Source: Sepioteuthis lessoniana (taxonomy: Eukaryota > Mollusca > Cephalopoda > Myopsida > Loliginidae). Taken from it: DNA of 64,000 bases. Location: the NCBI GenBank assembly GCA_963585895.1, contig CAUZXS010002440.1:32501-96500 (forward strand), given 5' to 3'. A program made the position numbers and the translations under genes. Positions 1 through 10,400 of this stretch are shown in pieces. Each line of letters begins with the position of its first letter. The first letter of the stretch is position 1. Below the pieces are notes generated by a model. That model was not told where the DNA came from. It saw only the letters and a list, made by a program, of their open reading frames with translations, and made no database searches.

Positions 1-390
1 CTAGCCATTTTGAATATCTTGATTAATTTTAACAGTATACCAATGTGTATAGGATTATTTTATACCTAAAGGTTAGGGCATTGCATTCATTGTATATTTA
101 AATTTACATCTTTTGGGTATTTATTTCTGAAAAGATTTTGCTCACGGACAAATAAAAAATTCTAATCAAAAAAATGCAATGGAGCATTGACAATGTATTT
201 ATGATTTGATTTATTTGTAAATGATTAACTGTAATCAACCATTTACAGATGAATTAAATTTTGGCATTAAATTACCCATGAGGAGTTGATATGCCATTAA
301 ACCAAACCAAATATAATTTCATTCAAAAAGTTCTAAGCCTCACCCAGAAAAAGAGAGTCACAGCAAAACATTTTGGTGGTGGAAACACAC
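1..390. other. AT-rich stretch with one isolated 3' hairpin tail
   Basis: No gene seen. At 258-304 the sequence carries the ttggcatta...ttgatatgccattaaacc hairpin tail shared by SINE-C and D elements, here without a recognisable body, so it is probably a strongly 5'-truncated copy. Confidence 0.5.
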
Positions 391-399
391 AACCACTTG

Positions 400-870
400 T
401 TATAAAACCTGGCCCAGTTGGCTGGGGTAGCAGAATACACTGATCGCATCTCATGGATATGACATTAAACAATCTAATGGTGAAGCTTTAGTAATGCTGG
501 AGCTTTGGGAAATGCAGAGCACCCCTTCACTGCCATTGCTCCCAGGTCAACTCTGGCCTAGAGTGGTAACATCTCATAGACTCCTATCTATGGGTCAAAT
601 ATAACTAAACTGTGTACTTATGCTAAACTAAATTGTTTGAAAAAGAACTGTTTTTGACATTTAACTGTGTTAAACAAAAATTTATAGTTATAGTAAACTG
701 AATTGATTGAAATAGAACTGTTCTTGACATTCAAACTATGTTTTGACATTTAACTGTGTGTAAATAAATAAAAAAAATAAATAAACCATACTTATACTAA
801 ACTGAATTGTTTGAAACATTTATCAAAATAACTTAATGACCCGAAAAAGACTGATACGCTGTAAAACAAA
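400..870 (+). repeat. D element, sense copy
   Basis: Starts near gcccagttggctgggg and contains the antisense of the core phrase accactccgggccagagtgg and the tggtgaagct...atgctggagct segment. Degenerate internal units follow (aaactgaattgtttgaaa) and a degraded hairpin tail ends at about 870. 'Sense' is defined with the hairpin at the 3' end. Twenty related copies lie in the window. Confidence 0.7.
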
Positions 871-1900
871 ACAAAACAACCAACCAAAAATGTTCAGCTA
901 TAGCATCTTCATTCTTTGTAAGGCTTAGAACTTTTTGAATGATCTTCATGTATGTACAAAGGGAAATAACCAAATATTGACAATGCTAAAAATGAATAAA
1001 TTTATAAAAGGGGAATTAACTCTAATTCCAACTAATTTGAATGTTGTTTTCGTATAATGATTACAGGACCACGCACTATTTTGAGGGGTAATTTAGAATT
1101 TTGGAGAAGAATAAAAGCCTTTCGTGGCTGAGAACTTGTTAATTTTTTTTTTTTATCAAGATCTTTGGATGTATTACAATATTGTTTGTTTAATTCACAA
1201 CATTCTTTTTTCAACTATAACATGAGCACAGATAATATTACCATTTATACAAAGATGGCAGTTCAGGTTGTCAAGTTCTTTTGGCTCTTGTGATATTAAA
1301 AGGAAGAACAAATGAGTTAACGAAGATATTGAGAGTTTACAAAAGAGAAGTTTTAATAACAGCTTGAGACGAAAAGAACCCTTGTGCTATAAGTAATAAT
1401 AGAAGAAGGACAGTTGTAAATAGTTAAGAAAGAATTTAGCATTCTGCCAGAAGTTTTAAGGTCCAGTTGATTTGGGAGGAAGAAATAATTGATAAGGAAT
1501 GGTCTCCTAAAGGAAGCAGAGGCCCAAATGTTGAATGTGCTCTCTTGTGTTGAAATGTTCATCTGTCTGCTTCTGGAATCAACCTGGGTGAGAGAGAATG
1601 CGCTCTCCTAGTTAAGGCTGGTCTGCTAGCAAGTGAGGAAGAGAAGAGGTCAAGGGAGCGATACACAGGTTCCCTGGCATCAGTCATTCTCATTGGACAA
1701 AATATATAAATTCGAAACTCCAACGGCCAAAACATTTCCCGCACTAAATAATAATTTGAAATTCTTTCTTTCTGCTACACAACAAATTGTAAATTAATCA
1801 ATCATTATCTTGTTAAATTTATATAAACATTCATGGATTGCCAGTTTTACAGTCTTCATCTTCTTCAATCTATCATGATTTACAATATGAAACCAACAAG
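870..1900. other. no recognised feature
   Basis: Both strands were inspected. Short reading frames here have no family resemblance and there is no repeat I can match elsewhere in the window. Confidence 0.4.
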
Positions 1901-1904
1901 CTTC

Positions 1905-2865
1905 CTGGCCTTTTGATTGATTAATCTTAATGCATATCAACCCATCTAGGGTTATTTTATTCTTAGAGATTGCATTCCTTAAACATATTTACAAGTTATG
2001 TCCAGTTATTTCTTTAGAGGTTTTTTTTTTACATGATTATATTTTCAAGTATTCCTATCTAATATAAATAATTTGCACACTGTTATATGATATCAAGTAT
2101 TCCTATCTAATACAAATAATTTGCACACTGTTATATATCAAATATTCCAAACTAATACAAATAATTTGGACACCGTTCTCTGATATCAAGTATTCCTATC
2201 TAATACAAATAATTTGCACACTATTGTATGATATCAAGTATTCCTATCTAATACAAATAATTTGCAGACTGTTCTATGATATCAAGTATTCCTATCTAAT
2301 ACAAATAATTTGGACACCGTTCTGATATCAAGTATTCCTATCTAATACAAATAATTTGCACACTGTTGTATGATATCAAGTATTCCTATTTGATACAAAT
2401 CATTTGAACACAGTTGTATGGTTTCAAGTATTCCTACTTAATCTTGATAATTATATGGTTTATTTCTATTTAATAATAGATATTGGCTTGCACACAGTAG
2501 TATGGTTTCAAATAACTAATAATGATAATAATGATGATATAATAATAATCCTAAGAAAATAATTATGGCTTTAAGTAACTCTTCTTAATACAAATGATTT
2601 ACATTTATATGATATCAAGTGTTCCTATCAAATACAAGTAATTTTTAAACAGATCTATTTGCCCCCTAGAGATGGGATCCTCACAGGTACTACCACTCTG
2701 AGTCAGAGTGGACATGGGAGTAATGGTGATGAATAGGTACTCCCACAGAATTCCAGAACTGAAACCTCACCATCAGATAGAGTTTAGTGTCATACCTAGG
2801 ACACCCCTTTTGGGGAGGTTCTTACCCCTCTACAGGGGATAAATGCATTTATCCAATCTCTCCAC
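1905..2865 (-). repeat. D element, antisense copy with expanded internal minisatellite
   Basis: Reading plus-strand: degraded hairpin tail (atgcatatcaaccca) at about 1930, then about eight units of roughly 50 bp built on gatatcaagtattcctatct and aatacaaataatttgcacac between 2040 and 2460. Further degenerate units follow, then the conserved core (gggatcctcacaggtactac, gagtggacatgggagtaatg) at 2665-2830. The array is an expansion of the internal repeat of the D family, not an independent satellite. Confidence 0.7.
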
Positions 2866-2939
2866 ACAAGCGAAAGGTGACACAAGGTCAATTTTTTTAA
2901 GCAGAGTAGTTTTTATATTGAAGATTATCAAACTGACTT

Positions 2940-3240
2940 CATTTGGTGTTAAATGACCCCAAAAAAGGCTGATACGCTGTAAATAAGCATGAAGTTTTAA
3001 CTATTGATATATTTTGCATTGCTTTTAGAGATGAGTATGGCTAACAGAATCAGAACAGGTGACCCCCATGGATTCAATAAAGGATGTAGTTCAAAGTTCC
3101 GTGAAGGTTCTAGAGTCTGACAAACACCTGAAGAAGGCTGGAGCACATATCGGCCGAAACGTTGTGGAAATAACAATAAAGATGAAGACAATAGTCTGAA
3201 AACCCTTAAAGATAAAAATCATCAAGTTTCACTTCAGAAA
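2940..3240 (+). repeat. Penelope-type terminal repeat relic with hammerhead-like core
   Basis: After a degraded hairpin tail (2948-2985), the block cctgaagaaggctggagc...cggccgaaacgttgtgg (3127-3168) and the following aacaataaagatgaagac tract match repeats at 19250-19345 and 19660-19790. This wording is typical of the terminal pseudo-LTR region of Penelope-like elements. The CTGAAGA and GAAAC boxes resemble a hammerhead ribozyme, but an extra A follows the first box, so activity is doubtful. Confidence 0.45.
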
Positions 3241-3334
3241 TTTAGACAACGAGTATCTTTCAGTAACTAAAAAAATTTTATTCAGTTTTCCATTTCATAT
3301 TCATGTAAACTGGCATTTTCTCTCTCTTATTAAC

Positions 3335-3690
3335 ATTGAATGCAAAAAAAAAAAACAAAAAAAAACGAGAACTTCTGTACAATGCTAGAGTAAGAAATGT
3401 CTTCCTTAAGTAGATCTAAACAGAAAATGACACTAATAAAACCATTTCATAAAAATTTCAAAATATGTGAAAAAAAAATTGATTTCTCTATCCAACAATC
3501 ATTAACTTAAAATCAAACATGTAAATTTATCAATAGATATGTTAGATTTCTATAACAGAAAAGTAATTGGAAAAAAAGAAAAAAAAGAGGACTTCTGTGC
3601 AATGTTAGAGTAAGTAATGTCTTCCTTAAGTAGATCTAAGATATGTTAGATTTCTATAACAGAAAAGTAATTAAAAAAAAAGTGTTATGA
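3335..3690. repeat. local partial tandem duplication
   Basis: The segment gacttctgtgcaatgttaga...cttccttaagtagatctaa occurs at about 3365-3418 and 3590-3640, and atatgttagatttctataac...gaaaagtaatt occurs at 3537-3569 and 3641-3673. The order of the two blocks differs in the two places, so the history is two overlapping duplications. Confidence 0.7.
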
Positions 3691-3939
3691 TGTTAAGTAA
3701 ATTATTCTGTTTCAAATTTTCCTCATTGGTTGAAATTCAACATGATATATTATCATATTTTCTACGTGATCCTCTCAGAACATTTTCTATTGCCTTATGA
3801 TATATGGCACTTACTGTCGAATAATATCAATACAAGCATTCAACAGCACTTGGTTGAATTGCAAACATTCCAATATTTTATATCTATAAGAAGTATTGTA
3901 TATAATTTCAATAAGTCATAGAATTAATTCTTCAATAAA

Positions 3940-4254
3940 TATTTCTTCTTTTCCTAAATGTTCAATTTCACAGATTCTGCTGTTGCCTTGTAGCTGATGC
4001 AGACGTTTAGAATAGATTCTCCTAGTTCTTGTTTTAATATCATGAATTTAGTTTGTACCAAGTTTGGGTTTAATATTCTTTAAGATAATCTCCTTGATTT
4101 GATTGAATGTCAGTTCTTTTAATTCTTTGGGATAGTTCATCAAAGAAATATTCATAATTGCTTCACAACCAGCTGTAGCCAAAAATAAATCTGATTTCAT
4201 TTTCACTTCCAAATACTTTGTTGTTCTTGACTTCCTTTTCTTAATCATGGACAT
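3940..4254 (-). pseudogene. LTR-retrotransposon Gag-like relic
   Basis: A minus-strand reading frame includes KMKSDLFLATAGCEA and LTFNQIKEIILKNIKPK, which resembles the capsid-like Gag region of Gypsy-type elements (L-T-x-x-x-I-x-x-I-L-x-x-x-x-x-P-K). Immediately downstream, a +1 frame change continues with KFMILKQELGESI, the expected next segment of such Gag proteins. The frame shift and the absence of pol make it a dead fragment. It abuts a minisatellite at 4290. Assignment is from motif memory only. Confidence 0.5.
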
Positions 4255-4289
4255 TGAAACATTTTATCTGACTTCCTACAAAGTCTGGT

Positions 4290-5185
4290 TTTTCTAGGTA
4301 CAACGAATTCTGTTTCCTCTAGGTGCTACAAAGCACGGTTCCTCTAGGTGCAACAAAGAATAGTTCCTCTAGATGCAACAAAACATGGTCTCTCTAGGTG
4401 CAACAAAACGTGGTTCCTCTAGGTGCAACAAGATGTAGTTTCTCTAGGTGCAACAAGGCATGGTCCCTCTACATGCAACAAGGCATGGTACCTCTAGGTG
4501 CAACAAAGCATGGTCCCTCCAGGTGCAACAAAGCATGGTAGCTCTAGATGCAACAAAGTCTGGTCCCTCTAGATGCAACAAAGCATGGTAGCTCTAGATG
4601 CAACAAAGTCTGGTCCCTCTAGATGCAACAAAGTGTGGTTCCTCAAGGTGCAACAAAGCATGGTCACTCTAGATCCAACAAAGCGTGGTTCGTCGAGGTG
4701 CAAACAAAGCGTGGTTCCTCTAGGTGCAACAAAGCGTGGTCCCTCTAGGTGCAACAAAGCATGGTCTCCATAGGTGCAACAAAGTGTGGTTCCTGTAGGT
4801 GCAACAAAGCATGGTTTTTCTAGATGCAACAAAGCATAGTTCCGCAAGATGCCACAAAGCCTGGTTCCTCTAGGTGCATCAAAGTGTGGTTCCTCAAGAT
4901 GCAACAAAGTGTGGTTCCTCTATGTGCAACAAAGCATGGTCCCTCTAGATGCAACAAAGCATAGTTCCTTTTGGTGTATCAAAGAGTGGTTTCTCTAGGT
5001 GCAACAAAGCATGGTTCCTCTAGGTGCAACAAAGCCTGGTTTCTCTAAATGCAACAAAGCATGGTCTCCCTAGGTGCAACAAATTGTGGTTCCTCTAGGT
5101 GCATCAAAGCGTGGTGCTTCTAGATGCAACAAAGCAGAGTTCCTTTTGGTGCAACAAAGTGTGGTCCCTCTAGATGCAACAAAGA
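4290..5185. repeat. 25-bp minisatellite, about 35 units
   Basis: Consensus unit approximates ctctaggtgcaacaaagcat plus ggttc. Exact 25-bp spacing is visible over most of the array (for example the tgcaacaaag box). Units differ at a few positions (aggtgc/agatgc, gcatgg/gtgtgg). Because 25 is not a multiple of 3, long apparent frames on both strands (4569-4907 minus, 4573-4773 and 5074-5301 plus) are by-products of the array, not genes. Confidence 0.95.
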
Positions 5186-6350
5186 TCCTATGGATCAGCA
5201 ATGTCATAAAAAGATTTAATTATTTTGTTCTTCATTGGAATTTTCTTCTCTTAAAAACATTAAATGCCAAAAAGTCACATTTTACATTAAAAAAGAAATG
5301 AGTGTTTGTCTTATATAAACCCAAATGTCATCAAGAAACATCACATCCCTGCGTCTCATAGATAACCATCCTTAATATACTGATGTAAAGTAATTACTAA
5401 TAATGTTCTAAAGTTTGAATTTCTTATAAAAAGGTAAAAAGTATGAAAAGAACTTTTTAAAGTGGATTTTTGAGTTTACAGTGTCCCAATATTTTGCTGC
5501 TTCTAAAGTGCATCCAGAGCCAAAAATGTTTATAGAACTACTGAATAAAATTCCTGTACTTATAGCATATAAGCAGTTAGTAAGCAATTAAGTAATATAC
5601 ATCTTTTGGCAGAGATAGAATTTTACACTGTAGAAATTGGTTCATTAACATTGCATTTTTTTTTGTTATTATATTTTATTTAGGTTTACTTCAAATTATG
5701 GAAACCCATACATACAATATTTACATATTGATTTCAAAATTCAAAAGAAGCTAAAAGATTTTATGAACAGTTTTTTTAACAAAAAAATTTAGTAATTTTA
5801 ATAAAATTAATTAAAAAATTTGTAAACCATAACAATACAAATTCTAGAATTTTAACAAAGTTTATAAAAAATGTAAACTAATTTTGGAAACTGAAATAAT
5901 TCTCAAATTGATAAAATTAATTTTAGAAAAATATTGTAAAATTAATTTTATTATTAATTTGAGAATTAATTCACATTATAATAAATTCACTACAAAATAA
6001 AAATTTGAGAATTTTAGTAAAATTGATTTTTAAAAATGTAAGCATTAATAAAAAAATTTTAATAAAACTAATTAAAAATTTTGTTAGAATATTAATAAAT
6101 CAATTTAAAAAATATGAATTAATTAGCAAATTAATAAAATTACTAAAAAAAATTTGAACCCTAACAATAAAAATTATAGAATTTTGATAAAATTATTTTA
6201 AACAATAAATTGAACCACAAAAATACAACAGATAGGAAAATTGATTTTTAAAAAATTTAAGCCATAAAAATATAAGATATGAAAGTTAAAATTCAGTAAT
6301 ATGTTTTTCTCTTAAATAATATAAACTGGTAATACAGCTATAATTGTTAT
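5185..6350. other. very AT-rich spacer
   Basis: No gene. Between 5640 and 6300 the sequence is almost only A and T with recurring aaaattaattttaa-like words and many short inverted repeats. It looks like decayed simple sequence. Confidence 0.5.
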
Positions 6351-6359
6351 TTACCTAGG

Positions 6360-6560
6360 TTTGCTTAGTCTGGTTTCTCTGTTTAATGGCATATCAATTT
6401 TCATGGGTTATTTAATGCTAAAGCTATCCTTGTAGAAAAACAGTAGTGGTACTATTCAATCTATTGCTGAAGAGATAAGGGGGTTCATATGTTTCCTAAA
6501 GGGCATTAGTCTGAAAGTGAATGTAATATCACAAGAAAAAAAAACAACATCCTAATGAAA
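6360..6560 (-). repeat. SINE-C copy (partial)
   Basis: Antisense of the SINE-C 3' part: tggcatatcaattttcatgg...atttaatgctaaag hairpin tail, then agtagtggtactattcaatc and the agggcattagtctgaaagtg block. The tRNA-like head is missing. Confidence 0.65.
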
Positions 6561-6734
6561 TAAGCCAATTTGAATGGAGGAAAACTCCACCATCATTAAT
6601 TTTTCCCCTTAATTTGATAACAAAAATGAAATAATAAAATAAATAAAATAAAAATCCCCCTGCCAACTAAATTTGAAGATAAGGCTTTTTTCTAGAAAAT
6701 ATAGTACCAGTGTTTTCTGAATGACTGATTTACT

Positions 6735-7320
6735 GATTTTAATGCCATGTCAACCCATCAAGGGTTATTCTATGCTTAGAGGTTAAGGAATTGCATTCAT
6801 TGTACATTTACATATTTTACATAGTTGTTGGCACACAGTTATATGATATCAAGTATTTCTATTTAATAATAATGATTAGATGATTTTAATTAATTATCTC
6901 AATTTAATAATAGTCATTTGTTTGCGCACAGTTATATGGTTTCAAGTAATTAATAATAACCTTTAGTAAACAATTATAACAAGTAATTATTCTTAATGCA
7001 AATAATGGTATCAAATATTCTTAACTAATACGAATAATCTTTAAATGGATCTATTTGAACCATAAATGGGATTCAAATAGGTATTACCACTCTGGGTCAA
7101 AGTGGACCTGGAAGTAATGGCAATGAAAAGATACTCAAAATTCCCCAGATCTACAGAGTCTCACCATCAGATGCAGCTTAGAGTTATACAAAGGACACAA
7201 CTTATTGTTGGGGGTTGGGTATTAGCCTATCTGCAAGGGATATACAGTCAGTGTATTCTAAACCCTGTCAACAGAGTGGTATTCTCTGTGGGAATGTATA
7301 TAAGCAGCTCATTCAATAAG
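6735..7320 (-). repeat. D element, antisense copy
   Basis: Plus-strand order: hairpin tail (tgccatgtcaacccatcaag) at about 6750, internal units (atggtttcaagtaattaata), core (attaccactctgggtcaaag, accatcagatgcagcttaga), and the end phrase cagtcagtgtattctaaacc at 7244-7265. Interrupted beyond by the LINE at 7369. Confidence 0.7.
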
Positions 7321-7368
7321 TAAGGTGAATATTGTCTTAGGAGATGGCAATATGAAGTACTGTTTACA

Positions 7369-7710
7369 TTATCATCATCATGTCGCGCCGCCAGCGCGGA
7401 TATCCCTGACCCTCCCTCGCCATTTCTCCCTATCATTCATCGCCTCCGGCAGGTCTTCAGGGTTACATCCTGTGTCCTCACATAGTTGCTGTATGTAGGT
7501 TCGTGCTGGTCGTCCCACTCTTGCACATCCATATGTGGGGGTCCACAGGAGTACATCGCTTATGAGCTCGTCCTTGCTTCTCCAGCAGTGTCCTGCGTGT
7601 CTGGTTCGTCGAACTTGTATAGTTTTCGTGATGGGGGGCAAGTGTCCGTATTGTTGGAGTCTCGTGGGGTGGGGTGTTGTCGCCAGGACTTGTTTAATAC
7701 TGCTCTCATA
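7369..7710 (-). pseudogene. RTE-like LINE, 3' segment in sense (minus) orientation
   Basis: Minus-strand frame reads through PPITKTIQVRRTRHAGHCWR and ELISDVLLWTP to VRDIRAGGAT, the C-terminal end of a non-LTR reverse transcriptase ORF found repeatedly in this window. The extreme 3' end is a short ATGATGATG tail at the left edge. Its right edge meets a plus-strand segment of the same element at 7710, giving a head-to-head inversion. Target-site duplication actgtttaca at 7359-7368 and 8117-8126 brackets both segments. Confidence 0.85.
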
Positions 7711-8116
7711 TTAGCGAATACGCCTAATCAAGCAGAGACACTACTGCATAGTCTGGAACAAGCCGCAGCTGGCATTGGCCTCCATGTCAATGCAAACAAA
7801 ACTGAATATATGTGTTACAACCAAACGGGCAACATTGCCACACTAGACGGAGCCTCTCTGAAACTAGTCGACAAATTCACCTACCTAGGAAGTAGCATCT
7901 CATCAACCGAAAAAGACATCGACACACGACTGACGAAGGCATGGACAGCTATCGATAGGCTCTCGATCATATGGAAGTCGGACCTAACTGATAAAATGAA
8001 ACGCAGTTTCTTCCAGGCAGCGGTTGTGTCGATACTGCTATATGGATGCACCACATGGACGCTTACGAAGCGGCTGGAGAGGAGGCTGGACGGAAATTAC
8101 ACAAGAATGTTGAGAG
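7711..8116 (+). pseudogene. RTE-like LINE, inverted 5' segment
   Basis: Plus-strand frame encodes LANTPNQAETLLHSLEQAAA through KFTYLGSSIS and IIWKSDLTDKMKR to NYTRMLR, the reverse-transcriptase thumb and downstream region. It ends at exactly the point (NYTRMLR followed by A-x-L-N-K-S-W) where the neighbouring minus-strand segment begins. A few bases (tgagag) are present in both segments at the break. This is the arrangement produced by twin priming during target-primed reverse transcription. Confidence 0.87.
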
Positions 8117-8129
8117 ACTGTTTACAGTT

Positions 8130-8745
8130 GCACCTTTTTTAAGGAAATCAATAGGGATAGGTTCCTTCATGTTCTAGAACACAGTCAGTATGACCTTCTT
8201 TACAGACTGCCGCACCCAGAACTTTTTTTTTTACCCGAGAGTCAGTGTGTTTCCACTCCATAGACTGTCTATTTAATTCAAGCTCAGAGTGGTAAACCCA
8301 TGTTTAGCCAATTTGTAAATATTCTTTTTTAATCTAAAACATGCTTCTCTGTTGGATTTGTCATTATTTTGAATAGCCTCAAAGCAAATGTTTTTGTGAG
8401 ATAAAAAAATTTTTTCCAAAAACCAATTCCAAACAATGTTGAGTATACATTTAGAGAAAAGAAAAGAATAAAAATTTCCTTTCACTTTTTAAAAAATATT
8501 CCCCTTACTTATTGACCAACTCTCGTATATCATATATAAGGATCATTCAATAAATATACGAAGATAAGGCTATTTTCAAGTGAATATAGTATTTCCTGGA
8601 TATTCCCCGTGGAAATGAATGTGTGTATATATATATATATTTTTAAAAATGGTATGTCCTCTATTCTGGTGTTCCCTAGCTCCCAGAGCCCCAAACAAGT
8701 ATGAGCCTGCAAAGCAGGTAGTACCAAAAAAATCTTAATTCACCA
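8130..8745. other. no recognised gene
   Basis: Contains a short TA tract at 8625-8640 and otherwise unremarkable AT-rich sequence. I looked here for the terminal arrestin exon on the minus strand and saw no convincing candidate. Confidence 0.4.
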
Positions 8746-8749
8746 TTGA

Positions 8750-9038
8750 GGTGCCCGTGGTGTAGTCTTTATCGTCGTAGGAAATGGACACGGCGACACG
8801 AGTTCAAATCCTGGACGAGACTGATTGCATTTCACATAGCACTAATACCCTTGGGGAAGGTATGAATCCAATTATTCTCCCTCCAGCTATGGGTAAATAG
8901 TAGGACAGACTAGGTTCTTCAGCCTTGGTGAGGCAACTAGTCTAGGAGAAGGAAAACTCTGAATTGAAACCTGTTAAACTCCGCTTAAGAATTGACCTTG
9001 TGTCATATCCTGCCCGAGCGGAGGGGTTGGTAAATAGT
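8750..9038 (+). repeat. SINE-A, near full length
   Basis: tRNA-derived head with a box A-like stretch (tggtgtagtc) and a perfect B box (gttcaaatcc, about 8802-8811), then the SINE-A body (actgattgcatttcacatag, gactaggttcttcagccttg) and the tail tgcccgagcggaggggttgg. A possible TSD accattga sits at 8742-8749 and 9039-9046. Lies about 130 bp from the last recognised arrestin exon. Confidence 0.85.
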
Positions 9039-9169
9039 ACCATTGAATTAAGTGCATTGACAAGAAAAAAGAGAAGATATCAATAAGAAAAAAAGAAAAG
9101 ATATAAAGGTAAGATACAAGACTAACACAAAATAAATAAATTGATAAATGGGAAGGAAAAGAAACTTAC

Positions 9170-9315
9170 CTCTGAATAAGCTGGTGGTGGTCTATAGTCG
9201 TAGACATATGTATACATTGGAGTGTAGGTGAGATCACCCATATTACCTATCATATCATCATCTTCATCACGGATATCAACAGCACCTCCGACACTTTCAG
9301 CATATGTTGGAGGCT
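9170..9315 (-). CDS. ARRDC: alpha-arrestin exon, tail with PPTY and PPAY motifs
   Basis: A 146-nt exon: 2 nt plus 48 codons. Acceptor ttttcag, donor GTAAGT. It encodes PPTYAES near the start, an acidic patch (DIRDEDDD), a tyrosine-rich stretch and PPPAYSE at the end. Both PPTY and PPAY fit the PPxY consensus for NEDD4-family WW domains, and the spacing (one soon after the arrestin fold, one near the C terminus) is like ARRDC2/3/4. The exon ends on a complete codon without a stop, so at least one more coding exon should lie left of 9170; none was recognised. Confidence 0.92.
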
Positions 9316-9649
9316 CTGAAAATTGAAAAATAAAACTGAATAAATACTGAGACGGTGATACCAATTATGACTAAAAACCCTAGAAAAGAGAAATCTGGAG
9401 AAGAATTGAAACTATCTAGACCACAGCAGTGGTGAGATCAACTAGAATACTGTGAAAGATTTCTGGAAAGCTAAAAAAGATTTTCTGTCGCTAGGATTTT
9501 GGGGAAAGCCACCAATTACTTACTTGTGTGAAAAACTCACAAAGAGTAAAACGATAATCTATATACGAAGCACAATAAAAAAAAAATTCAAGACAGAATC
9601 TTTAAATGTTTTTAAATTTCAAAATTTAAATGAAAATAGGTGGGAAAAA

Positions 9650-9762
9650 TAGATTCATGCCTTTTCCAATGGTATTAAAACAGAACGAAACACACATAGC
9701 ATCATCCAGGATTTGAACTCTGATTGCCATTTCCACTGCCTATGACAACCCTTACACAACAT
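9650..9762 (-). repeat. SINE-A head fragment
   Basis: Antisense of the SINE-A head: catgccttttccaatggtat, catccaggatttgaactctg, ccatttccactgcctatgac. Confidence 0.6.
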
Positions 9763-9785
9763 GTATATATAAAGTAGCTGTAAAG

Positions 9786-9862
9786 GGCACCTTGGGTAGT
9801 GTCATGGTTAACAAGCTAGTATAGCAAACCTACACGAGTGAGTTCAAGTCTCATTGGGTGCC
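9786..9862 (+). repeat. tRNA-like SINE head of a fourth family
   Basis: A 77-nt block begins ggcacc and ends ggtgcc, which can pair as an acceptor stem. It holds a T-arm-like stretch (gtgag ttcaagt ctcat) with a B box. The anticodon arm does not fold cleanly, so it is a SINE relic, not a functional tRNA. Similar pieces occur near 31000-31230 and 39985-40030. Confidence 0.45.
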
Positions 9863-9993
9863 CCATTCATATCTAAGCAAAAAGCTTAATAAATTATAAA
9901 GTAGCTGTACATGTTGCATAGCCGTATAATACATATACATGCGGAAACATAATCAACAATAATGACGAACGAACACACTTCTTTAAAAAATAT

Positions 9994-10400
9994 ACCTCTC
10001 ACACTTTATTCGAAAGGGTTACGAAAGGGTTAAGTGTGAGAGGTGAGTTGGAGACTGAACAAACTGCAACATATTGACCCCCAGTTCCTTTGTCTTTAGC
10101 AGCACTTCTTTCTCGTTCTGCTGGGCTGCTCAATCAGGGGTCCTGAGGGCCCATAGCCCTCTCCTGGGTGCTGGTTCTCACTACAGCATCTTATCTCCAA
10201 CTAAGTGACTCCAACTGAACTTCCTGTCACACCAGGTTATATCATTATTTGACGCCCACCTGCTTCCTGTGAGTGTCTCATTTGCACCCAATTCAACCCG
10301 TCCACAGTCAAGGCTATATATCTTGATATCTTCGACTGGATGCACCTGTTTCTTGATTGACGGCCGGGCCGAAGGTCAATATTTTACATACAGAGTGACC
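9994..10400. repeat. unidentified GC-richer block, LTR-like
   Basis: Opens with a 13-bp perfect inverted repeat (acctctcacactt at 9994-10006, aagtgtgagaggt at 10032-10044) enclosing a direct repeat of cgaaagggtta. A block clearly richer in G+C than its surroundings follows, to about 10385 (ending ggccgggccgaaggtcaata). No ORF. It could be a solo LTR or an undescribed SINE. Confidence 0.3.

Noticed and set aside
2040..2460. CRISPR-like regular repeats
   Set aside because: Repeat units are contiguous and diverged, with no unique spacers, in a eukaryotic context; they are D-family internal units.
4569..4907. 112-codon frame rich in H, L, E, P and T
   Set aside because: It lies wholly within the 25-bp minisatellite and mirrors a frame on the other strand; no start context, splice sites or family.
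8750..8830. tRNA gene candidate
   Set aside because: A and B boxes are present but the cloverleaf does not close and the sequence continues into the SINE-A body; the same holds for all SINE heads and for 9786-9862.
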